DNA of 8,592 nt from Lachnospiraceae bacterium (GCA_017964745.1 JAGCRJ010000079.1:1-8592); one strand, 5' to 3'. Counted from the stretch's first letter, positions 1 through 7,439 are shown. Notes: a model not told the origin generated them from the sequence alone. A program made the numbers and translations.

Positions 1-2231
1 GGGAAATACGAATTGTAGATAACGTTCCTGTTGAACGCTATCTTGTTGGCTACTATGGCATTGTGACGCTTGATGTAAGCCTCTCCCACCTCTTCGTATC
101 CGGGGTTCGGCGTAAAGGTACCGGTTGCGGCCCTGTAAGAGCCGACCTCCGTCTTCCAGTTATATCCGCTGTCGAAATACAGTCCCTCGGCATCGGAAAG
201 AACATCCCTTCCGATGTAGAGTCTGGAATCCCATTCGCATCCGAACAGATTCAGGAGCGTGGGAAGTATATCAAGGGGAGATGTGGGCTTGTCGATAATG
301 ATGGGATCCATATCCTCGAGGATTCCGCACCAGATGACCGCGGTATTTCTGTCACGGTCAAGCTGGGTCTCTACCTTATATCCGTAAAGCTCATCGAGAT
401 AGGGAAGGTTTCCGAGATATCCGCCGTTTGTAAGACCGTAAGGGAAGTGATCAGGAGCCAGTGCTATTACGGTATCATCGGCAAGACCGTTTTCCTCAAG
501 ATATTCGAGCGTATATTCCAGAGCCTTCTCCAGCTCGAGATTACATGCTATATATGCCTTTACGGGCTCGGAGTACTCGAGGCCCTTTTCGGCACACCAC
601 TCCTCGACTCTCTCACGGTTACGCACGGACATGGCATTTGAAGAAAAGTTGTATCCGCTGTGTCCGCTGACCGTCATGTAATAGATATTGAACGGCTGGT
701 GATCCGTATAGAGCGGAAGGGTTCCCTGCATCATTTCAAGGTCGCTCTCGGGCCATGCCCTTGAGATCAGCTTCTCCATTCCGTTTCCGAATCCCATGAA
801 TCCCTCGCTGTATCCGAGAAGATTGTGGGTAATGTTCCTGCTGTAATACAGGTCGTCATTATCGTGGAAGGCCATTCCGTAATAGCCCATATCGGAACTC
901 AGCATGGAGCCCATATTCGTGTATGAACCCTGCGCGGTCATGGTGAGCATTGAGTCACCGCCCGCGAGAGGCATGAGTCCGTAGATGAGCTCGAATTCTC
1001 CGCCGGTGGTTCCTGCGGTAGCCTGCTCATAGTAATCGGTGAAATTGATCCCTTTTGTGGTAAGTCTGTAAAGTGCCGGAGTAAGGTCGGGATCGATGAT
1101 GCTCGAAGAGAAAGCTTCGGCACAGAAGATGATGAGGTTCTTTCCCTCGAACAGTCCCGTGTACTCGTTCTTCGATGAAGGAGTAAGGGATGCGACATAC
1201 GCATTCATATTGGAAAATGCGCCGCCCGCTTCTGCAAGTGCCGCAAAGTCTATGTCATATGCATTGACGCCGTATACTACGGGTTCTGCGACGGTAACGG
1301 TTCCTTCATCATTTCCCGAAACGGAAACCTCGGGAGTTACGGGGACGGGAACATCGCCCATAGGATCGGTATAATCAACGATAACAAACTCGCTCTCGGT
1401 AACGGTGGAATTGCCGATATTTTTCACATCGAGTGCAACGGAACCCGCAAGTCCGAGGTCGACGACCGAATTCTGGAAGCTGTACTTCGGTCCGAGTTTT
1501 TCCTTATCGATAACGCCCGCATAGGACATGATAAAAAGCGATGAGATCGCAAGAAGAAGGACGCCCGCAGGGATCAGTCCTGCGATGAAGCGTCTGCCCC
1601 TGTTGGAAAGAGGTCCTCCGCAAGGCTGTTCCATTGTCCTGGGAGAATCGTCTTCTTCCTTTTCCTCGGAAAGGTCTATCATCTCGATGCCCTTCACCTT
1701 ATCGGGGACGGGGTATGACATTTCGATCATTCTCGTACGCTTTATGCCTTTGACAAGTCTTCTTCCGAAAATGATCCACGCGATCGAGGGAACAAGAAAA
1801 AGAAGAATATGTGAGATTCCGTCAAAGCAGAATATAAGCTCCCTGATATCTCCGGCAAAGCCCTTAAGGGCATCGGTTGCCGCATTCAGAATGGTGTTGA
1901 TGTCATAAAATACACTGAATTCCCTCTGGATGAAAAACTCGATCAAAAAAGAGACCGTAGAGACCAGAAGGGTCAGTGCAGCGGTGATACGTGCGAGCAC
2001 GTGAGGTAACATATAGATGAGAAATGCGATGAAGCTTCCCGTTATAAACGAGATCGCAAGCATCCTTACCACGGATGCATCGAGTACCCTCGCCGAAACC
2101 GAAAATTTAAAGACCAGCTCCATGTAAAAGAACGACAGTCCGAAAAATAAAGTAAGTCCCAGTGCCGTTAAAGGATACGAAGCTTTTTTTCCTGTGTTTA
2201 TTTCAGATATTGATGATTCTTTCCTGCTCAT
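1..2231 (-). CDS. LTA synthase family sulfatase (glycerol-phosphate transferase-like membrane enzyme), 3' end cut by the window
   Basis: Reading the minus strand from the ATG at 2231 gives 743 open codons to the window edge, so only the C-terminus is missing. About five hydrophobic segments (residues ~20-41, 54-77, 82-103, 139-159, 215-237) precede an extracytoplasmic alkaline-phosphatase/sulfatase fold, the LtaS architecture. By motif alignment with LtaS the metal and catalytic residues are present: E372 in 'FCAEAF', nucleophile T408 in 'GTTGGE', H524 in 'TVSGHSG', D594-H595 in 'APDHF'; H456 and R465 match the lipid-headgroup site. Family enzymes move glycerol-phosphate from phosphatidylglycerol onto a surface polymer; whether the product here is true lipoteichoic acid cannot be told. 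A Val/Pro/acidic stretch (~265-318) separates membrane and catalytic parts. The Shine-Dalgarno is modest (GGAAAG, 8 bases before ATG). It is the last gene of the luxS group visible here, 26 bases after a hairpin. Confidence 0.9.
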   Translation of the reverse strand, partial: MSRKESSISEINTGKKASYPLTALGLTLFFGLSFFYMELVFKFSVSARVLDASVVRMLAISFITGSFIAFLIYMLPHVLARITAALTLLVSTVSFLIEFFIQREFSVFYDINTILNAATDALKGFAGDIRELIFCFDGISHILLFLVPSIAWIIFGRRLVKGIKRTRMIEMSYPVPDKVKGIEMIDLSEEKEEDDSPRTMEQPCGGPLSNRGRRFIAGLIPAGVLLLAISSLFIMSYAGVIDKEKLGPKYSFQNSVVDLGLAGSVALDVKNIGNSTVTESEFVIVDYTDPMGDVPVPVTPEVSVSGNDEGTVTVAEPVVYGVNAYDIDFAALAEAGGAFSNMNAYVASLTPSSKNEYTGLFEGKNLIIFCAEAFSSSIIDPDLTPALYRLTTKGINFTDYYEQATAGTTGGEFELIYGLMPLAGGDSMLTMTAQGSYTNMGSMLSSDMGYYGMAFHDNDDLYYSRNITHNLLGYSEGFMGFGNGMEKLISRAWPESDLEMMQGTLPLYTDHQPFNIYYMTVSGHSGYNFSSNAMSVRNRERVEEWCAEKGLEYSEPVKAYIACNLELEKALEYTLEYLEENGLADDTVIALAPDHFPYGLTNGGYLGNLPYLDELYGYKVETQLDRDRNTAVIWCGILEDMDPIIIDKPTSPLDILPTLLNLFGCEWDSRLYIGRDVLSDAEGLYFDSGYNWKTEVGSYRAATGTFTPNPGYEEVGEAYIKRHNAIVANKIAFNRNVIYNSYF

Positions 2232-2256
2232 TTTCAGTGCTTTCCGTTCTCAAACA

Positions 2257-2288
2257 GATGCCTTCGGGATCACGATCCCAAAGGCATC
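2257..2288 (-). terminator. 14-bp hairpin between the FakA-middle-like gene and the LTA synthase gene (terminator or attenuator-like)
   Basis: Read on the minus strand, GATGCCTT-T-GGGAT pairs with ATCCC-G-AAGGCATC around the tetraloop CGTG. The single mismatch in the DNA becomes a U-G wobble in the RNA, so all 14 pairs form. The stem is followed by only TGTTTG, a weak U-tract. It lies 16 bases after the stop codon at 2305 and 25 bases before the next ATG at 2231. That leaves no room for a separate promoter after the hairpin, so partial termination, mRNA stabilisation or processing are all possible. Confidence 0.6.
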
Positions 2289-2304
2289 GAAGTAAAACAA
2301 TTTA

Positions 2305-2571
2305 TCAGCCGTGAAGGCCTCTTGACTGACGGTCCATATCCTCAACAACGATATCATATATCTCGCCGAGACTTCTGCAATACTCGAGTATCTTCCAGGG
2401 CTCGTTGGTGTGGAAATGGATCTTGACCAGTTCCTCGTCACCTGCCGCAACAAGGCTGTCGCCTACAAAATTGGCCGTGATATAATCCCTGATCTCATCC
2501 TCGTCGAGATCCTCGTTCTCGCTCTCGATGAGAAGCTGGGTGTCGTATCTGAATTCAACGCTCTGTTCCAT
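2305..2571 (-). CDS. Stand-alone FakA middle-domain-like small protein ('kinase to dihydroxyacetone kinase' type)
   Basis: The 88-residue product matches, over its whole length, the part of fatty acid kinase FakA (YloV/Dak-phosphatase family) that follows the ATP-binding DhaL domain. The signature is residues ~37-57, 'GDSL...GDEELVKIHFHTNEP', then 'KILEYC..LGEIYDI..EDM.RQ' to the end. There is no DhaL kinase domain and no fatty-acid-binding FakB/DegV domain, so it should not be a kinase alone. In FakA this domain binds zinc, as I recall through one Cys and two His; here H52 and H54 are kept but the Cys of the usual 'Y-C-T' motif is D10 ('YDT'). I recall similar short proteins in Lachnospiraceae, so it is probably a real family, function unknown. 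The start has a good Shine-Dalgarno (AGGAAAGG, 7 bases before ATG). It lies 26 bases after mtnN, probably in the same transcript. Confidence 0.85.
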   Translation of the reverse strand: MEQSVEFRYDTQLLIESENEDLDEDEIRDYITANFVGDSLVAAGDEELVKIHFHTNEPWKILEYCRSLGEIYDIVVEDMDRQSRGLHG

Positions 2572-2597
2572 TATTAATTCCTTTCCTTATATCAATA

Positions 2598-3296
2598 TCA
2601 GATTCTGGGAAGCATATCCGCTACAAGCTTTGCGCAATGAGCGGCTGCAGCCTTTTCAAATGTGGGATAATCCTCTTCCGCCGAACCGTCCGCCTTATCG
2701 GAGATGGCTCTTATGATGACAAAGGGAACCTTGTTAAGATAAGCTCCGTGTGCGATCGATGCGCCTTCCATTTCGGCACAGTCAGCCTCGAAATTCCTGA
2801 TTATCCTATCCTTCGCTTCCGAACTGGATATGAACTGGTCTCCGCTGGCAACCCTTCCGATACGGTAATTGAGATCGGGCTGGGTCTCCCTGATGGACTG
2901 CTCGGCAGCCTCTATCAGATGCTCATCCGCGGGGAATTCCCTGATACCGAGCTGAGGCACCTCACCTACTTTATATGAAAAGATGGTGACATCAACATCA
3001 TGATGAACAGCATCCCTTGAAATAAGGATGTCTCCGATGTTCAGATCGTTATTAAGAGATCCGGCAACACCCGTATTTACGATATGGGTTACCTTGAAAT
3101 CATCACAGAGGATCTGCACGCAGAGTGCGGCATTTACTTTTCCGATACCGCATCTGACCACAACAACATCAGTGCCTCCGATGGTTCCTTCACAGAATTC
3201 CATCCCGGCTTTCTTTTTGACGGAAATGCCCTCGATCTGTCTCTTAAGGGCACTGACCTCCAGTTCCATTGCACCGATAATGCCGACTTTAGTCAT
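2598..3296 (-). CDS. mtnN: 5'-methylthioadenosine/S-adenosylhomocysteine nucleosidase
   Basis: This 232-residue cytoplasmic enzyme removes adenine from S-adenosylhomocysteine (giving S-ribosylhomocysteine, the LuxS substrate), methylthioadenosine and 5'-deoxyadenosine. The family's usual length is ~230. Clear motifs: N-terminal 'GIIGAMELEV' with E13 at the position of E. coli E12; 'CGIGKVNAA' (~49-57); 'NTGVAGSL' (74-81); 'SRDAVHHDVD' (93-102); 'GDQFI' (152-156); 'AEMEGAS' (174-180) with M176 and E177 contacting the ribose; 'ISDKAD' with catalytic D200, the position of E. coli D197. The start is fixed by a strong Shine-Dalgarno, GGGGGAG, 4 bases before ATG. Only 16 bases separate it from the luxS stop codon, so the two consecutive pathway enzymes are made from one transcript, with the later enzyme encoded first. 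Confidence 0.97.
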   Translation of the reverse strand: MTKVGIIGAMELEVSALKRQIEGISVKKKAGMEFCEGTIGGTDVVVVRCGIGKVNAALCVQILCDDFKVTHIVNTGVAGSLNNDLNIGDILISRDAVHHDVDVTIFSYKVGEVPQLGIREFPADEHLIEAAEQSIRETQPDLNYRIGRVASGDQFISSSEAKDRIIRNFEADCAEMEGASIAHGAYLNKVPFVIIRAISDKADGSAEEDYPTFEKAAAAHCAKLVADMLPRI

Positions 3297-3312
3297 AATC
3301 TCCCCCTGTCGA

Positions 3313-3792
3313 TCACTGTGGATAAATAAGTCTGTCCTCGGAAATTCCGTACAGTACGTTATTCAGATATCTGTTGGCAAGGAAATTGGCCATCGGCAGA
3401 TTCTGGTCGAGGTAATTTCCACAGTCTTTGGCGGTAGCGCCGGGAATCTCTCCTTCGAAATCCCTTATGAACTCATACATTTCGGTGATAAGAGAAACAA
3501 TGTCCTTACTCTCGAGGTCTCCCGCAAGAAGCAGATAGAATCCCGTTCTGCATCCCATGGGTCCGAAATAAACAACCCTGTCCTTCCACTCAGCATGGTT
3601 TCTGAGATAGGTGGCACCGAGATGCTCGATCGTATGCATCTCAGCGGTGTTCATGACGGGCTCTTCGTTGGGGCTGGTCATACGGATGTCGAAGGTGGTG
3701 ACGGTCTCGCTTCCGATATGATCCTTTCTTGACACATATACTCCGGGCTGGAGCTTTATGTGATCAATGGTAAAGCTGGCTATTTTTTCCAT
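3313..3792 (-). CDS. luxS: S-ribosylhomocysteine lyase (autoinducer-2 synthase)
   Basis: LuxS splits S-ribosylhomocysteine into homocysteine and 4,5-dihydroxy-2,3-pentanedione, which cyclises to autoinducer-2. At 159 residues it has the family's usual size. The metal site is complete: H53 and H57 in 'HTIEH' and C124 in 'AKDCGNY'. Catalytic E56 and C81 ('GPMGCRTGFY') are present, as is the N-terminal 'F.IDH..L..G.Y' segment (7-19) that contributes to the dimer active site. Nothing is missing, so it should be active. The ATG at 3792 follows GAGGAG by 7 bases. It is the first gene after its own promoter candidate and is followed by mtnN. No regulatory RNA for SAM or SAH is visible: the predicted leader is only about 40 bases. 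Confidence 0.97.
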   Translation of the reverse strand: MEKIASFTIDHIKLQPGVYVSRKDHIGSETVTTFDIRMTSPNEEPVMNTAEMHTIEHLGATYLRNHAEWKDRVVYFGPMGCRTGFYLLLAGDLESKDIVSLITEMYEFIRDFEGEIPGATAKDCGNYLDQNLPMANFLANRYLNNVLYGISEDRLIYPQ

Positions 3793-3825
3793 ATTTTATC
3801 TCCTCAAAACAGAGTCGGTTAGTTA

Positions 3826-3856
3826 CATAAAACCGCAGATATTCTACCATATGCGG
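3826..3856 (-). terminator. Possible weak terminator of the cyclase/phosphodiesterase pair, overlapping the luxS promoter
   Basis: Minus-strand CCGCA (3852-3856) pairs with TGCGG (3833-3837), with three further A/T pairs possible across a two-base bulge, and is followed by TTTTATG. The stem is short and the loop fairly long, so this is a weak case. It begins 8 bases after the EAL gene's stop codon and covers the -10 box of the luxS promoter. Confidence 0.3.
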
Positions 3857-3869
3857 GAAGTTTTTTAAA
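3841..3869 (-). promoter_or_regulatory. Promoter candidate for luxS-mtnN and downstream genes
   Basis: On the minus strand, TTTAAA (3864-3869, 4 of 6 to the -35 consensus) is spaced 17 bases from TAGAAT (3841-3846, 5 of 6 to the -10 consensus). A TG motif one base before the -10 makes it an extended -10 promoter. The start of transcription would be near 3834, about 40 bases before the luxS ATG. The -35 box overlaps the stop codon of the upstream EAL gene (3865-3867). Confidence 0.6.
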
Positions 3870-5961
3870 CAGCGGTTTTTTCCTTCATCCTGACCTCGAA
3901 ATCCCCCGAAGTCATGGGATGTGCAAATACAAATCCCTGGATCATGTCGCATTCCTGTTCGGCAAGGATCCGTACCTGTTCCTCGTCCTCAATACCCTCG
4001 GCGACAGTGAGCATATCCAGTTTTCTTGCAAGCTCGATGGTCTTGGCGACGACGATACGCCCTCTTTCCCCGGCATTTTCACCCCTGAAGAATTCCGCAT
4101 CGAGTTTAAGCACATCCAAAGGCATGTCCTTGAGCGAATTAAGCGAAGAATAACCGGATCCGAAGTCATCCATGGATACCTTAAATCCGTATTCCTTGAG
4201 CTTGTTTATGGTCCTTACCAGGGAATTCTTATCATCAAAGAATGCACTCTCTGTAAGCTCAATCTCGATAAGATTTCTCGGAGCACCTACCGCATCAACG
4301 GTATCCCTTATCTGCTCGGCAAGATCGGTCTCTATGAAATGTGCTCTTGAGATATTGACCGATACGGGCACGCATTCAAATCCCCGGTCGAGCCATTTCT
4401 TCTGATCCTTCGCAACATTCGAGAGCATATAGTGGTCGATGTTGGTAATGAATCCGTTCTTTTCGAAGATGGGGATGAACTTTCCGGGAGCAATGAGGTT
4501 TTCCCTGCCCTCCTCATCCTTATGCTTCCACCTGATCAGTGCCTCCGCACCCTTAAGAATCCTTGTTTTCGGATCGTACTTGGGCTGGTAATAAACCATA
4601 TACTCGTCGTTCTGAAGAGCAAGGCGGCAGTTTGCCTCGACCCAGTCCTGCCATTTTCTTTCCTCGATGAGAGTAAGATCGAAATAGGCTATTCCGGAAT
4701 CTTCCTTATCCCCGAGAGTTCCCCTAGCTGTGCAGGCATTGTTGTATTCCTGCTCGATGTCGATATCCTTACGGCGCACAATACGTCCGGCCGCATCCCT
4801 CATGGGCGGAATGATGACAACACCGGCCTGATAAGTGAAGGAGTTGACCTCATTGAACCTCTCCAGATCCGCGATGAGCGAATTCAGCCTAGCTGTAAGC
4901 TGATCGGTATCGGGTGCTTTGAGAAGAAGCATGAATTCCTTCGGTGCGCCGTGTGCATTGAGCTCTCTTCCGGAGATATGCTTGCCGATGCATTCGCTGA
5001 TGCCGCGGAGTACGGCTTCTCCCTCCGCTACGGAGTGACATGCGCAGTATGCGGTGTACTTAACGAAGATCAGGTTTACGATCGCGTACTGATAGGATGC
5101 GTTGAAACGGCTTCTCAGGACACTGTCTCCCTTATAGAAAAACCATGTCCTGTTCTTTCCGCCCGTCACTATATCCATAAAGAGCATCTTGAGCGATCTC
5201 TTCCTGGAACGGATCTCCCTTACCATGTTTACTATGAACATATTGAATATGGTAAAGAACATCACGATGAGCATGACGACCACGAGTGCAAGCATCGACA
5301 GGTCGCTCATCTTGAAGGTCAGATATCCCTTTCCGATGAATATCTCTTTTCCCCTGTTGACCCTGCAGCCCATCCATACGGGAAGTCTGAGCTGGAACTT
5401 GGAAGTGACGTCAACATAGAATCCGATGGTCTCGAAATGCTCCTCTTCGTCCGCATCGGTCAGGGTCAGTATCTCGGCATCATAATTTTCGTCATTCATT
5501 CCGTCCAGAGTCTTGACCACCTTGAGCAGTTCGATATCGACGTTTCCGTTCCTGCCGGCGCTTAAGAAGGGATAATCTTCATCGGTATACATGATGACCG
5601 ACTGGGTGATTCCGGAAAGAGTGACCTTGCCGCTCTTTTCACCGCAGGTATTACTCTTATCTCCATAGATCAGTTCTCCGGATTTATCCCTGATAATGAA
5701 TTCTTTTTCCGATTCCTCCAAAAGAGCCCATACCGCTTCCCCGGTCTCTTCACTCAGACTCCTGTCATAGATCCTGGCCATATAGGATATGGATTCATAC
5801 TCGGATGCAAGCTTTGCCTGCAGGACATAGTAACCCAGTATCGCAAGGACATATGTGAGCATTGCGCCCGCAAATGCGAAAAAGATCAGATACACGATAA
5901 TGGACAGCCATCCGTGACCTTTTTTTAAGCTTTCGACTTTTTTGAGATTTTTACTCTTCAT
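3865..5961 (-). CDS. Membrane c-di-GMP phosphodiesterase: extracytoplasmic sensor, degenerate GGDEF, EAL domain
   Basis: This 698-residue protein has a membrane helix at ~19-47, an extracytoplasmic region ~50-218 of unassigned sensor type, a second helix at ~219-245, then a basic linker and cytoplasmic domains. Residues ~258-430 are a GGDEF fold that starts with 'DIVTGGKNR' (263-271), but the signature is replaced by 'APKEF' (339-343), so no cyclase activity is expected. Residues ~445-692 are an EAL domain with every usual catalytic position: E473 ('EAL'), N536, E568 ('ELTE'), D598-D599 ('DDFGSGYSSL'), K619, D621, E655 ('AEGIE') and Q675 ('QG'). It should hydrolyse c-di-GMP to pGpG in response to an outside signal. 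The ATG follows AAGGAAG by 8 bases and lies 38 bases after the diguanylate cyclase gene with no promoter seen between, so the two are probably co-transcribed. Confidence 0.93.
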   Translation of the reverse strand: MKSKNLKKVESLKKGHGWLSIIVYLIFFAFAGAMLTYVLAILGYYVLQAKLASEYESISYMARIYDRSLSEETGEAVWALLEESEKEFIIRDKSGELIYGDKSNTCGEKSGKVTLSGITQSVIMYTDEDYPFLSAGRNGNVDIELLKVVKTLDGMNDENYDAEILTLTDADEEEHFETIGFYVDVTSKFQLRLPVWMGCRVNRGKEIFIGKGYLTFKMSDLSMLALVVVMLIVMFFTIFNMFIVNMVREIRSRKRSLKMLFMDIVTGGKNRTWFFYKGDSVLRSRFNASYQYAIVNLIFVKYTAYCACHSVAEGEAVLRGISECIGKHISGRELNAHGAPKEFMLLLKAPDTDQLTARLNSLIADLERFNEVNSFTYQAGVVIIPPMRDAAGRIVRRKDIDIEQEYNNACTARGTLGDKEDSGIAYFDLTLIEERKWQDWVEANCRLALQNDEYMVYYQPKYDPKTRILKGAEALIRWKHKDEEGRENLIAPGKFIPIFEKNGFITNIDHYMLSNVAKDQKKWLDRGFECVPVSVNISRAHFIETDLAEQIRDTVDAVGAPRNLIEIELTESAFFDDKNSLVRTINKLKEYGFKVSMDDFGSGYSSLNSLKDMPLDVLKLDAEFFRGENAGERGRIVVAKTIELARKLDMLTVAEGIEDEEQVRILAEQECDMIQGFVFAHPMTSGDFEVRMKEKTAV

Positions 5962-5999
5962 TCAAAATCTTCCTTATATGCGGAACACGCCCGGGACGA

Positions 6000-7397
6000 T
6001 CACCTGCGTCTTCTGTCCGCACCGGGAGTATTCGAATAATACTCCGCTTTGTTTTTGTACATATTCTGATCTGCGGTATGCAGAATCCTTTCGATATCTA
6101 TATCACTGTCGGAGAAATCTGCGCCGAGCGCAAAGGAAGGCTCTCCTGTGATCCTCGCAACTCCTTTCAGTCTTTCGAAACGGGAATAGAATTCCTTTTC
6201 GCCAATATCGGCGGAAATGACAAGAAATTCGTCACCGCCCACCCTGAAAATGCTGTCGGTATCAAATACCGTTCTTATCTTGTCTGCAACGGATATGATC
6301 ATTTCATCGCCGTGGTCATGTCCCCGGGAATCGTTGACCCGCTTAAGTCCGTTCACATCGACATAGATCGCACCGAATCCGTTTTTCAGTTCCGATGCAG
6401 TCGATGAAAGCTCTGCGATCCTCTTGCTCATCGCGTTTCGGTTGAGAACACCTGTAAGCAGATCGGTCCTGCCCATATGCTCAAGCTTTGCATGCATCCT
6501 GAAATTCTCTGCTTCGGCGGACAGAATGAATGCGTTCAGCTCCATTATCTCCCTGATAAAGAGAATCTTATCCGTATTGAAATTGGATGCGAAGACATAT
6601 CCGTACAGATTCCTGCCCACACGCAGAGGATAGAGAACAAGACTCTTTATTCCCGAAAAAACAAGGGATCTGTACCATTCGGGTGCCATGGCTTCGATAT
6701 TTTTCAGATCTTCCTCGCCGGTGATTATGATGCAGTTGGAACCGCTCATACAATCACGCCAGCTTTCGACGATGTTGTAAAACTCGGGCTTTAAGAAAAT
6801 GTCATCGTCCGAAAGGACGAAATCATCGGTACTGTCAACAGAAAGGACATCTATCTTCCTCTGCTCGGTATCCGTAAGTATGATGGCACATCCGTCTGAT
6901 TCACACTGAAGTCTGATATCCTTGACTATCGAATTGAGAGCTTCGCGAAAATCATCGGTTTCCCTGAGCTTGATACAGGTTTTAAGGACCATATATGCGG
7001 TCTTGGCCGATATTCCGACCATCTTTTCGGAATCGGGATTTGCACTCATCTCATAAGTAAAGAGACAGTATCCGTTTCCTTCCTCATCATCCTCAAGCGG
7101 GATCATATAGAAATCGAGCCAGGCATTGTAAAGCTCGGCATTTACATACTGATGGGATATCTTATGTTCCGAAACACAGCCTGCGGTAAGCGCCTCGAAA
7201 TTGGGATCGTGCGCAATATAATATGTATAAGGCCTGTTGGGAACGAATTCCTCATCAAGCTTATTAACGGAAGCAAGATACTTTCTGTTAGCGGCCGCAA
7301 TGGTCACGCGATCGCTCAGGCTTTCACCGTTCTTTCTGAGCGACACTATACATGCGATTCCTTTAAAGGAATCTATATATGCCGAATAGTCTGTCAT
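6000..7397 (-). CDS. Cytoplasmic diguanylate cyclase: PAS-like, GAF and GGDEF domains
   Basis: The 465-residue product has no membrane helix. Residues ~1-125 are a PAS-like N-terminal region of a kind I recall in Lachnospiraceae GGDEF proteins; ~147-297 look like a GAF sensor domain; ~308-455 are GGDEF. The catalytic domain is intact: 'DLLTGVLNR' (312-320), metal ligand D347 ('YVDVNG'), N355 and D364 for the guanine, and 'GGDEF' at 387-391. It should make c-di-GMP from two GTP. The product-inhibition motif RxxD, expected at 378-381, reads FDTD, so the I-site is lost. The start is set at ATG 7397 because GGGGGAG lies 9 bases upstream, while an upstream in-frame TTG (7433) sits at the predicted transcription start and has no leader. 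It has its own promoter and is followed by the EAL phosphodiesterase gene. Confidence 0.93.
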   Translation of the reverse strand: MTDYSAYIDSFKGIACIVSLRKNGESLSDRVTIAAANRKYLASVNKLDEEFVPNRPYTYYIAHDPNFEALTAGCVSEHKISHQYVNAELYNAWLDFYMIPLEDDEEGNGYCLFTYEMSANPDSEKMVGISAKTAYMVLKTCIKLRETDDFREALNSIVKDIRLQCESDGCAIILTDTEQRKIDVLSVDSTDDFVLSDDDIFLKPEFYNIVESWRDCMSGSNCIIITGEEDLKNIEAMAPEWYRSLVFSGIKSLVLYPLRVGRNLYGYVFASNFNTDKILFIREIMELNAFILSAEAENFRMHAKLEHMGRTDLLTGVLNRNAMSKRIAELSSTASELKNGFGAIYVDVNGLKRVNDSRGHDHGDEMIISVADKIRTVFDTDSIFRVGGDEFLVISADIGEKEFYSRFERLKGVARITGEPSFALGADFSDSDIDIERILHTADQNMYKNKAEYYSNTPGADRRRR

Positions 7398-7406
7398 AAT
7401 ATTTTT

Positions 7407-7413
7407 CTCCCCC
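7407..7413 (-). promoter_or_regulatory. Shine-Dalgarno site that fixes the diguanylate cyclase start
   Basis: Minus-strand GGGGGAG lies 9 bases before the ATG at 7397. The in-frame TTG at 7433 is unlikely to be used because the predicted transcript starts there. Confidence 0.8.
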
Positions 7414-7439
7414 GGAAAAACATACTCCGACAAATTAAT

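Noticed and set aside
63..641. Plus-strand open frame of 192 codons
   Set aside because: It is antisense to the catalytic domain of the LTA synthase homologue, which reads without a break through this region.
2250..2453. Minus-strand open frame overlapping the FakA-middle-like gene
   Set aside because: It is in another frame from a gene with a clear family match and good Shine-Dalgarno, and it runs through the hairpin.
3028..3732. Plus-strand open frame of 234 codons across mtnN and luxS
   Set aside because: It is antisense to two genes with complete catalytic motifs and spans their intergenic gap.
3793..3864. A SAM or SAH riboswitch ahead of luxS
   Set aside because: The leader is about 40 bases, too short for the known SAM-I or SAH aptamers, and no matching stems are seen.
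4432..5565. Long open frame (377 codons) on the plus strand
   Set aside because: It lies fully antisense to the EAL/GGDEF protein, whose domains are clear. It has no family motifs and is the expected by-product of the codon bias of the true gene.
7398..7433. TTG at 7433 as start of the diguanylate cyclase (12 more residues)
   Set aside because: The predicted transcription start falls at the TTG, and the ATG at 7397 has the strong Shine-Dalgarno GGGGGAG.
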